Below, piece after piece: positions 33,706 through 41,293 of a stretch of DNA of 64,000 nucleotides; within the stretch, counting starts at the first letter, position 1; each line of letters begins with the position of its first letter. The notes beneath the pieces were generated by a model. It made no database searches. It worked only from the letters and a program-made list of their open reading frames with translations, and was not told the origin of the DNA. Location: contig JBEKZV010000022.1 of NCBI GenBank assembly GCA_049509515.1, forward strand, positions 1 through 64,000. Reading direction: 5' to 3'. The stretch is from JBEKCP01 sp049509515 (lineage in GTDB: Bacteria > Planctomycetota > Planctomycetia > Pirellulales > Thermoguttaceae). Both the position numbers and the translations under genes were made by a program.

Positions 33706-36330
33706 TCACTTTCTTTCGATCGTCGCCGAGTCGCTTTCCCACAGCCAAATCTCGCTCAGCACCGCATTCGGCTGGCTTTCATTGCGGAAGGCGATCTGAA
33801 GCGCGCCCTCGGCCGCAAGCTCGGGCGGGATAGGGAGCGTCTTGCCGTCGGGGGCCTGGCGGTCGGTGGCCGCGGGGAGTTTCGTCTTGTCGAGCAGCCT
33901 GGTTGGGCGGCCGCCCTTGCCGCTCGTCAACCACACGGACTGCGAGCGGGTGCCGTGGTCGAAGTCCCACCAGGTGAATCCCACCTGGTAATGCTTCTTA
34001 GGGCTGAGGCCGCTGGCCTCGAAGACGACCTGCCGGCTGTCATAGAAGACGCTGCCGAAGCGGACATCGGCCACGCGATCCGAGTCCGGCCAGAAGTAGG
34101 GCACACCGGTGACGAGCCGCAACTGCGGGCCGCCCGCGACGCCGTCGGAGCTGTCCGGCCCGCAATCGAGGTAGCAGGCGAGGCGATATCCCTTGGGGGC
34201 CCGCTTGGCCAGGGCTGTCTTGTGAGCGTCGCTGCGTTGCTTGTCGGCCTGGAGCGCCCGCTCCGCACTGCCCGGGGAAGGGGCTTTCGCGGCCTCTTCG
34301 TCCAAGGCCGCGGCCTGCTCCGCCACGCCGCTATTCTTGCTGATTTCGGCAAGCTTCTTCATGGCGGCGCGCACCGCCGGGGCATCGACGCGCACCAAGG
34401 CGCGGGCGATGCCGAGCGTAGCCACCTCGGCCTCCGCGCGGACCTCGGCGTCGTCCAGCAGGGCCGTGGCGACGTGCAAGGCCCCCGGATCGGCCGCCTC
34501 GGCCAGACAGGCCAAGAGCATGCGCTTCGCGTCCAATGTCCTGGCGATGGGGCGGACCTGCTCCAGCAGTTTCAACCGCTCGGCCGCGTCCTTCACCTGG
34601 CCCGCCAGCCGCAGATAGCCGCGGAGGGCCATCGCCCGCTGCGCCGTCTCCCGGGATGCCCGCGCGATCTGCAACAGGTCCTCGGCGGCCGAGAGATCGG
34701 GCCAATTGGCCACGGCCCGCAGCGCCGCCTCGCGGACGGCGGGGTCGGCGTCGCCGAGCCGCGGACGCACTGCCGCGAGGGCCTGTGGGCCGCCGAAGCC
34801 GCCCAGCACGCGCAGCAGCGAGGGCCGGGCATGGGCTGCCGCGCCCGGCAGCGCAGCCACCAGGGGGCCGACCCGGGCCGGCGCGTCTTCCAGGCGATTG
34901 CCGGCCAGCAGCACCGCGCGCTCCGCCGCCTCGGCATCCGCGCCTGGGGGCAACGCGGCCAGCAGGCGGACCATCGGTGCATAGCTCTCCCGCACGGCCG
35001 CCAGGGCCAGCGACTGCCACGCCGCGGCCCGGACCTGCGGATCGGTATCGGCGGCCGCCTTCAGCAGCGCAGCGTCGGCCCCTGGGGCACGGCGGGCAGC
35101 CAGGGCGCGGAGCATCTCGATCCGCACCCCCGGCTCGCCTGCGGCCGCCAAGGCGAGGAGCTTCGCCTCGACACCGGCGCCGGCCAGGCCGACGAGGCTT
35201 TCTCTCGCCGCCTGCTGCACCGCACCGGGGGCCGCGGCCAGAGCCGCCAGACGCTCGACGATCGAGACGTCGCCCAGCCGGGCCATTGCCCGCACGGCCG
35301 CGGCACGGACCGCCTCGTCCTTGTCCGTCATGCGCCGGGTGACGGCCTCGGCCGCCGCGCGGTCTGCCCGCTCGGCCAGCACGCCCAGAATCAGGACCTG
35401 GCCCGCAGTGTCGAGCTTGTCGAGTCGCTCAACGAGAGCGGCGGTGATTTGTGGCCCGGGCAGCGTGTTGCCGGCACGCACCGCGGTGGCCTGCACGAGC
35501 GGGTCCGGGGAGGCAATGGCCTCGAGGACCGCGGGCGTGGCCTTGTCCTTGGCCACCTTGGCCAGGCCCAGCAGGCCCGCCAGGCGCCAGGGCGCGGGCC
35601 GGCTGGAAGCCCAGACCTGCTGGTAGATGGCCGCGGCGCCTGCGGCGTCGCCTGCCGCCGCGCGGTGCTCGGCGCATTGAAGCTGTGCATTGTGGAGGGC
35701 GCTGGGCACGCTGCCCGGCGCCTCGGCCTTGGCCAAGGCGGCAGCGGCCTCGACCGAGCCGATCTTGCCCAGCGATTCCGCGGCCGCCGCCGCAACCAGC
35801 GGATCAGGGTTGCCCAGCAGCCCGGCCAGGCGGGCGACCGATTTCTCGTCGCGGCGAATGCCCAGCGAATTGATCGCACCCACCAGCGGCGGGCCTGTGA
35901 GCCGCGCCGCCGCGCCGCGGAGTGCGGCCAGCGACGCCTCCCCCGGAATGCCTTCCAGCGTGTAGCGGGCGATCTCGGCGGTCTGCGGGTCGTCGAGCAT
36001 TCTTGCCAGCAGGGGCACTTGCGCCTCGGTGCCGACAACGAGCAACTGCTGGCAGATGAAAACCTTTGCGGCATAGGGCGTCTTGGGCCCGGCCAGGACG
36101 GCGGCCAACTGCCCGGCCACTTCGGCCCGGCGTGCCGGGTCCGTCGCAAAGCGGCCGACATGGAGTTCGACGACGTGCAGCGGCTGGTCGTTCCGGCCGT
36201 AATCGTAGGTTTTCAGTTGTTCGATGGCCTGCTCGGGCGAGGCGGCCTCCGGCGGCCCGGCCGCAACGCCCGTGGCCGCCCATCCACCCAGAACGGCGGC
36301 AAGGATCGTCATTGGCGCCAGATACTTCAT
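33706..36330 (-). CDS. Exported HEAT-repeat protein
   Basis: Protein of 874 residues: signal peptide (MTILAAVLGGWAATGVAAGP), then about 15-18 HEAT repeats of ~30-35 residues (examples LAGLLGNPDPLVAAAAAESL and RRMTDKDEAVRAAAVRAMAR) to residue ~690, and a C-terminal beta-sandwich-like domain (~720-870: YRLACYLDCGPDSSDGVAGG, RNESQPNAVLSEIWLWES). HEAT arrays are protein-interaction scaffolds; such exported forms are common in planctomycetes. CAGGAG lies eight bases before the ATG at 36330. A heptanucleotide array (36372-36406) lies between this gene and the upstream Gfo/Idh/MocA gene. Function unknown. Confidence 0.82.
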   Translation of the reverse strand: MKYLAPMTILAAVLGGWAATGVAAGPPEAASPEQAIEQLKTYDYGRNDQPLHVVELHVGRFATDPARRAEVAGQLAAVLAGPKTPYAAKVFICQQLLVVGTEAQVPLLARMLDDPQTAEIARYTLEGIPGEASLAALRGAAARLTGPPLVGAINSLGIRRDEKSVARLAGLLGNPDPLVAAAAAESLGKIGSVEAAAALAKAEAPGSVPSALHNAQLQCAEHRAAAGDAAGAAAIYQQVWASSRPAPWRLAGLLGLAKVAKDKATPAVLEAIASPDPLVQATAVRAGNTLPGPQITAALVERLDKLDTAGQVLILGVLAERADRAAAEAVTRRMTDKDEAVRAAAVRAMARLGDVSIVERLAALAAAPGAVQQAARESLVGLAGAGVEAKLLALAAAGEPGVRIEMLRALAARRAPGADAALLKAAADTDPQVRAAAWQSLALAAVRESYAPMVRLLAALPPGADAEAAERAVLLAGNRLEDAPARVGPLVAALPGAAAHARPSLLRVLGGFGGPQALAAVRPRLGDADPAVREAALRAVANWPDLSAAEDLLQIARASRETAQRAMALRGYLRLAGQVKDAAERLKLLEQVRPIARTLDAKRMLLACLAEAADPGALHVATALLDDAEVRAEAEVATLGIARALVRVDAPAVRAAMKKLAEISKNSGVAEQAAALDEEAAKAPSPGSAERALQADKQRSDAHKTALAKRAPKGYRLACYLDCGPDSSDGVAGGPQLRLVTGVPYFWPDSDRVADVRFGSVFYDSRQVVFEASGLSPKKHYQVGFTWWDFDHGTRSQSVWLTSGKGGRPTRLLDKTKLPAATDRQAPDGKTLPIPPELAAEGALQIAFRNESQPNAVLSEIWLWESDSATIERK

Positions 36331-36371
36331 CGCATGGACTCCTGTCAAGCAACGTCTTGACCCCTGCCCCC

Positions 36372-36406
36372 CTGACACCTGACACCTGGCACCTGGCACC
36401 TGACAT
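36372..36406. repeat. Heptanucleotide tandem array, CTGRCAC x5
   Basis: Five consecutive heptamers CTGACAC, CTGACAC, CTGGCAC, CTGGCAC, CTGACAT fill most of the space between the oxidoreductase stop (36410) and the HEAT gene leader. The unit is the reverse complement of the GTGTCAG array inside the SNF2 gene at 59380-59407. Confidence 0.9.
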
Positions 36407-36409
36407 CTC

Positions 36410-37753
36410 CTACAGTGTCCAGGGGCTCCGCATCGGGCGCCGCAACATGCTGTTGGCCGTCTCGTCGCCAACGAACCGCTCCGCCGTCCAGTCCCAGGTC
36501 AGCTTGCGCCCCAGCCGCGTGGCGATGTCGGCGACGATCGTCAGCACCGTGGCGCGGAATCCGGCATCCACGTCGGACACCGGATCGCGGCGCGTGCGGA
36601 TGCACTCGAGGAAGTTGGCGTGATGGCCGCGCGATTCGTAGAGATGCTCGTCGCCGGGCTTCAGGGCGAGCTTCAGCAGCGACTGGGGCTCGGCCTGGAT
36701 TCCGCCGCGGACGACGTGTACCCAACCCCGGTCGCCCTCGAAGCGGACCCCGTGCGGCTGCCGGCCTTCATCCGTGAAGATCATCCGCAGACCGTTGGCG
36801 GCGACGACTTCCACCTGCCACGAGACCGACGTGTTGCCCAATCCTTCCTGGGGAAAGACCGCGGTGCCCTGGACTTCGACGGGGCCGTTGCAGAAAACGG
36901 GCGATCCCCACAGGGCGCTGTCGACGTGGTGTACGCCCCACGAGCCGATCCAGCCGATGCAGTAGTCGTAGATGAAGTACCAATTGAAGCTGCACTTCAC
37001 GTCGTTGTAGGGCTTGAAGGGCGCGGGACCCAGCCACATGTCGTAGTCCAGGCCCGGCGGCACCGCCGCCGGCCCGGCCACCGGCAGCCCGCGCCCGCCG
37101 GGGACCGAAACCTTGACCGTCCGCAGCTTGCCCAGGTAGCCGTTGACGGCCAGCTCGGCGGCGAAACGAAAATTCCGGTCGGACCGCTGCTGCGTGCCGA
37201 GCTGATACACGCGGGCGTGGCGCCGCACCGCGGCGCGGACCGCCTGGCTTTCGTAGACCGTCAGCGTCATCGCCTTCTCGCAGTACACGTCCTTGCGATG
37301 CCGCATCGCCCAGATGGCGTGCAGGGCGTGCCAGAACTCGGGTGAGGCGATGATCACCGCGTCGATGTCGTCGCGGGTGACCAGGTCGCGGAAGTCGGCG
37401 TAGTCGGCACAACCCTTGTAAGTCCCTTGGCCGAGTTGGCCGGCGTAGCGATCCTCGGCCTGCTTCTTCGCCGCTTCGCGTTTCGACCGGAACGGATCGC
37501 AGACGGCCATGACTTGCACCGACCCGTCGCCGACCATGGCCCCGACGTGGCCGCTGCCCTGGCCGCCGACTCCGATATGGCCGATGCGGATCCGCTCATT
37601 GGCGGCGGTGCGCCCGCCCTTGCCCAGGACCGAGCCGGGCACGAAACACGGCGCGGCCAGCGCGGCCGCCGCGGTGGCCAGGAACCGGCGTCGCGACTTG
37701 CCCACGGGCGTGACGCGCGGCGGAGACTGCGGGAGCGAGTTTGATTGCCGCAT
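36410..37753 (-). CDS. Tat-exported Gfo/Idh/MocA family oxidoreductase
   Basis: NAD(P)-dependent oxidoreductase of 447 residues. The Tat signal is KSRRRFLATAAAALAAPCFV at residues ~19-38, the Rossmann motif is RIGHIGVGGQGSGHV at ~56-70, and the EKP-type motif appears as VYCEKAMTLTVYES, with Ala instead of Pro. A His/Trp-rich block (WGVHHVDSALWG) is near the active site in the family. GAGG lies about eight bases before the ATG at 37753; the frame is open for 141 more codons upstream, without similarity. The 296 bp upstream (37754-38049) show no gene. Likely acts on a sugar derivative released by the neighbouring hydrolases. Confidence 0.9.
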   Translation of the reverse strand: MRQSNSLPQSPPRVTPVGKSRRRFLATAAAALAAPCFVPGSVLGKGGRTAANERIRIGHIGVGGQGSGHVGAMVGDGSVQVMAVCDPFRSKREAAKKQAEDRYAGQLGQGTYKGCADYADFRDLVTRDDIDAVIIASPEFWHALHAIWAMRHRKDVYCEKAMTLTVYESQAVRAAVRRHARVYQLGTQQRSDRNFRFAAELAVNGYLGKLRTVKVSVPGGRGLPVAGPAAVPPGLDYDMWLGPAPFKPYNDVKCSFNWYFIYDYCIGWIGSWGVHHVDSALWGSPVFCNGPVEVQGTAVFPQEGLGNTSVSWQVEVVAANGLRMIFTDEGRQPHGVRFEGDRGWVHVVRGGIQAEPQSLLKLALKPGDEHLYESRGHHANFLECIRTRRDPVSDVDAGFRATVLTIVADIATRLGRKLTWDWTAERFVGDETANSMLRRPMRSPWTL

Positions 37754-38049
37754 GTTCGGCCTCGCACTGGATTTCCCGGGGGACACTGCCTTTTCATCCG
37801 GCCTTTTCATCCGGCTACCAGGATAAGCCGGCACCAGTGAAAATGCAAGTCTGGGCTGCCGCCCGGGCGTCCCACGTCGAGCCGATCCCCGATGGGCGAT
37901 GGACCGCCGACATGGGCCCGTGGGCGGCTCCACCCTTGGCCCGTTCTTGAAACGGTCGCAAGCCCTGGCGGCCGAAATCGCCTGGCTGGAGGCGGACGTG
38001 TCGTGAGCAAAGGCGGGCGGCCGGGGACACCCCCTGGAGTTGGCGCTCG

Positions 38050-39030
38050 TCAAGCCTTCGCCCTGCGACGCCGCAGATAAACCGTCCCCGCGAGTCCCAG
38101 CAGCGCCGAGCCCAAGAGCGCAAGGGTGGAGGGTTCGGGAGTGGGGGTGAACATCAAGAAGTTTGAACCACCCCAATCACCGCCGGACGCAAAATTTCCC
38201 ATTGGCTGCCCAGTCGTACCGTTGAATTCGGAGACGACGGCAGAAGCGTGGTTACTTACATACAGGTTTCCGTCCGGGCCGAAAACCAGATCACATGCGC
38301 CAGTGAGACCATTTCCAGAGGCAAAGACGTCCATGAATTGGCCTGTCGTGCCGTTGTAACGATAGACTTCGCTGCCGAAGTTGCCGACGTACAAATTACC
38401 GTCAGGACCAAAGGTTATGCCGCTGGCAGTCCCCTCAGCAGCACCCGATGTAAACACTCCTTCGTAAGCCCCGGTGGTGCCGTTGAAGCGAAGCACCTCG
38501 CCTCTTTCGAACGAAGAGACGAAGAGGTCTCCGCTGGGACCGAATGTCAGATCCCAAGCCCACCAGAGGTCGGAAGTTGGCGCGGTGGCGAACGTACCCA
38601 TCGGGGCGCCTGTCTGGCCGTTGTACCGAAATACGCAATTGCCACCCCTGCTCGCAACGTATAGGTTCTTATCCGGGCCGAAGGTCAGGCCGACGGGAAT
38701 ATCAATACCCGACGCAAACACTCCCAAGAACGCGCCGGTTTGCATGTTGTAACGGAGCACATCGTTACTGGAGACCCCCGCGTTACTCACGTACAACGCT
38801 CCATCGGGGCCAACGGCCATTCCCTCGGGATTGCTTATGCCACCGCTGCCAGTTGGCACAAGGTCCCGTTCATAACTACCGGTTGTGCCGCTGAATTGGA
38901 GAACCTTGTTATCTTCCCAGTCCGAGACGAGCAAATCGCCCGCTGCAGCATTGCTTGCCGCCAATACGAATAACACGCCCGATGACGCCAGAGCAAGAGC
39001 GCCCGAACTGATTGCACAACGGCAGAACAT
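38050..39030 (-). CDS. PEP-CTERM protein with NHL-like beta-propeller
   Basis: Exported protein of 326 residues. Signal peptide (ALALASSGVLFVLAASNAAA), then six to seven propeller repeats of ~42 residues with the pattern LTFGPDGNLYVSN...V.RYNGTTG, as in NHL/SMP-30-type propellers, and a C-terminal PEP-CTERM sorting signal (TPEPSTLALLGSALLGLAG, then RRRR) recognised by an exosortase and lost on sorting. Calcium or sugar binding is possible but not shown. AAAGGGG lies upstream of the ATG at 39030. The second PEP-CTERM gene, 39262-40386, is 231 bp upstream on the same strand and shares the sorting tail. Confidence 0.9.
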   Translation of the reverse strand: MFCRCAISSGALALASSGVLFVLAASNAAAGDLLVSDWEDNKVLQFSGTTGSYERDLVPTGSGGISNPEGMAVGPDGALYVSNAGVSSNDVLRYNMQTGAFLGVFASGIDIPVGLTFGPDKNLYVASRGGNCVFRYNGQTGAPMGTFATAPTSDLWWAWDLTFGPSGDLFVSSFERGEVLRFNGTTGAYEGVFTSGAAEGTASGITFGPDGNLYVGNFGSEVYRYNGTTGQFMDVFASGNGLTGACDLVFGPDGNLYVSNHASAVVSEFNGTTGQPMGNFASGGDWGGSNFLMFTPTPEPSTLALLGSALLGLAGTVYLRRRRAKA

Positions 39031-39261
39031 GGCGGTAACCCCTTTGCAAGATGGACCGTGCAGTAATTGAAGGCCGGCAGAGAACGCCCCCTCTGATCGC
39101 GGCTCGCTCTCGCGTCTGCCACACTGTTCCCCAGACGATAGCCATCACAATAACCCAGTGATAGCCGAAGCGGTCGCTTCGTCGTCCGCACCTCCGTTCC
39201 ACTTACACTGATTCGCCAGGCGTGATGTAAGTTGTCACAAAGGCACTTCCCGGGGACATCG

Positions 39262-40386
39262 CTATTGCCGCCTCCACCGACGCCGGGCGCAGGCAAGCAG
39301 GCCGACGGCACCAGCGCCAAGTAGGGCGAGAGTGGAGGGTTCGGGCGTGGGGGTCAGCAGGAAGGCGTCGAGTTGCCCGCTCGGGTTGACGCCGGCGCCG
39401 ACTATTTGCCCCGCATCATTGATCGCGGTCGCCTCGACAAGCGTCCATCGCGAACCGGGGGCCATCAGGCTGTTCAAGTCCAGGAGGGGCCCGCTGCCAG
39501 TGTAGAGAAACGCGCGCTCCACCCCACCGGCAGTGCTGGCGCCCCCGACGATCTGCCCGCTCGTGTTGACGCCCAGGGCCTCGCTGTCGGTTCCCCCCAA
39601 GGTGCCGAGATCCGTCATCTTGCCCGCGGCGTAGAGGAAGGCATGGTCCGCGGCGTCCCCGGGGGTATAGGCGCTACCCACCACTTCGCCGCCGGCATTA
39701 ACGGCGTAAGCCACGCTGGTATCGCCGCCGAGGGTACCGAGGTCCTTCATCGTCCCCCCACTGTAGAGAAAGGCGTGGCTGGCTACGTCGCCGGCGGTAT
39801 TGGCGACGCCCACCACCTGGCCGCTAGCATTGATGCCGTAAGCCACGCTGGTGCTGCCGCCGAAGGTGCCGAGGTCCTTCATCGTCCCGCCCGAGTACAG
39901 GAATGCGTGGCAGACTTCGCCGTTGCTGTTCCAACTGGCACCCGCGTCCCCTACCACCTGGCCGCTGGCGTTGATGCCGCAGGCGATGCTGTCGTAACTG
40001 CCGAGGGTGCCGAGGTTCTTCATCGTGCCGCCCGAATAAAGGAATGCGCGCTGAATCGTGTACCCGGTAATGGGGTTGTCCTGGCTGGTATCGGACCAGC
40101 CTACCACCTGTCCGCTGTCGTTGATGCCCAAGGCCGCCCGGCGGGTGCCGCCCAGGGAGCCGAGATCGGTGGCCACTCCGCCGCTCCAGACGAAGGCATG
40201 CCCATAATCGCTATTCAGCGTGGAGGTCACGGCTACTTGACCGTAATTGTTGATAGCGTAGGCCTCGCTGGTCAGGTCGCCGAGGGTGCCCAGGTCGGTC
40301 ACGGTGTATGCCACACCGCCCCAGGCATCGCCCACAGAAATTGACAGCACAGCCACGCTCAGGAACGCTACAAGATTCTTTCTCAT
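39262..40386 (-). CDS. PEP-CTERM protein with HAF repeats
   Basis: Exported protein of 374 residues. Signal peptide, then about seven HAF repeats (HAFLYSGGTMKDLGTLGG followed by SVAYGINASGQVVG), each ~45 residues, the TIGR02913-type extracellular repeat, and a PEP-CTERM tail (TPEPSTLALLGAGAVGLLA, then CARRRWRRQ). Such proteins are surface or exopolysaccharide-associated; the beta-propeller-like fold is inferred. AAAGGCG precedes the ATG at 40386. A sigma-54 element lies at 40467-40482, in keeping with PEP-CTERM genes of other bacteria that are controlled by the PrsK/PrsR system with sigma-54. Confidence 0.92.
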   Translation of the reverse strand: MRKNLVAFLSVAVLSISVGDAWGGVAYTVTDLGTLGDLTSEAYAINNYGQVAVTSTLNSDYGHAFVWSGGVATDLGSLGGTRRAALGINDSGQVVGWSDTSQDNPITGYTIQRAFLYSGGTMKNLGTLGSYDSIACGINASGQVVGDAGASWNSNGEVCHAFLYSGGTMKDLGTFGGSTSVAYGINASGQVVGVANTAGDVASHAFLYSGGTMKDLGTLGGDTSVAYAVNAGGEVVGSAYTPGDAADHAFLYAAGKMTDLGTLGGTDSEALGVNTSGQIVGGASTAGGVERAFLYTGSGPLLDLNSLMAPGSRWTLVEATAINDAGQIVGAGVNPSGQLDAFLLTPTPEPSTLALLGAGAVGLLACARRRWRRQ

Positions 40387-40466
40387 ACAACGCCTTTCGC
40401 CTCACATCGCAGCGCCGCCACGAAACAAGACACACCACGACGCCGAACCACATTGGGAGCATGGCC

Positions 40467-40482
40467 CGCAACATGCGAGCCA
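40467..40482 (-). promoter_or_regulatory. Sigma-54 promoter element upstream of the HAF gene
   Basis: The minus strand reads TGGCTCGCATGTTGCG: TGGC at -24, TTGC at -12 and GG-N10-GC spacing. The predicted start near 40456 gives a ~70-base leader to the ATG at 40386. Confidence 0.65.
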
Positions 40483-40791
40483 CTGTAAGAGCGCACCACG
40501 ACCCGTCCTGACACGAATCAAACGACGGTTATCGCGTGCGGCGCTGCCTCTGGCCGTCCTCGGCCATGAGGGGGAAGGGATGCTTCTGGCACTCAGTATG
40601 ATCGGCCCATGGCCGGTGTCAACAGCCCGCCGCTCGGAAAACACTTTCCTGCCCCCCCTGCCATAACTCTGCGGACGGGGTTGCTTGGACGAATTGAGGC
40701 CCAAAGCAAGGGTTGGAGCACGTCGTCCGCGTGCCGCTTTCAACGTCTCGGGCGGCCGTTCACGCTCCGCGCCGCCGGGTCCAGCCGCGAG

Positions 40792-40998
40792 CGTTGCGAG
40801 CGCCGCGCCCGCGAGGGCTGGTACGTCGTCGAAGTCAAGGTTCCCAATCCACCGCGAGGCGTCCCATCGAGCGCGTCCGAGTACTCGATGCACACGGCCG
40901 GCTGTTCTTTCGAGAGTACCGGACGCCGGCCTTCGCGTTGACCATGCGCCGCGGCGTGGCTGCCCACCTGGAGTCCGCCGGAGGCGACGGTAAACCGG
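40792..40998 (+). pseudogene. Possible decayed coding fragment
   Basis: Within the 907-bp gap 40387-41293, one frame reads RCERRAREGWYVVEVKVPNP, then PRGV; after a one-base shift the next frame continues PIERVRVLDAHGRLFFREYR, then TPAFALTMRR. Together they make a coherent beta-rich sequence, so an old frameshifted gene is possible. No start, ribosome site or family was recognised; the rest of the gap shows nothing except the sigma-54 element at 40467. Confidence 0.25.
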
Positions 40999-41293
40999 CT
41001 CCCCTCGGGGCCCGGCCGGCAGGAGTGGGCGATCGTCACGCCATGCGTGCGGCCCCGGGCAATCGTGCCCGAGCTACGGTCCCGCCCCTGCGTTGCAGTT
41101 GCGCGGGCGCGAGGTTAGACTACGCTGGGGGCCGGTAGGACATCGGGCTCATCCGCCGGTGATCCCGCCGACCTCGTAAGGAATACGGTATGCCGCTGCA
41201 CTGCGAGAGGCACTGGAAGTTGATCGGGGCAGGGCGCTCGCAGAGCCAACCCAAAGGAAACCGAAACTCGGTGGACCGCCGCAGGAGAGCCAC

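Noticed and set aside
39031..39261. Sigma-54 element before the NHL-type PEP-CTERM gene
   Set aside because: Only a GG-N10-GC coincidence without TGGCA or TTGC cores was found.
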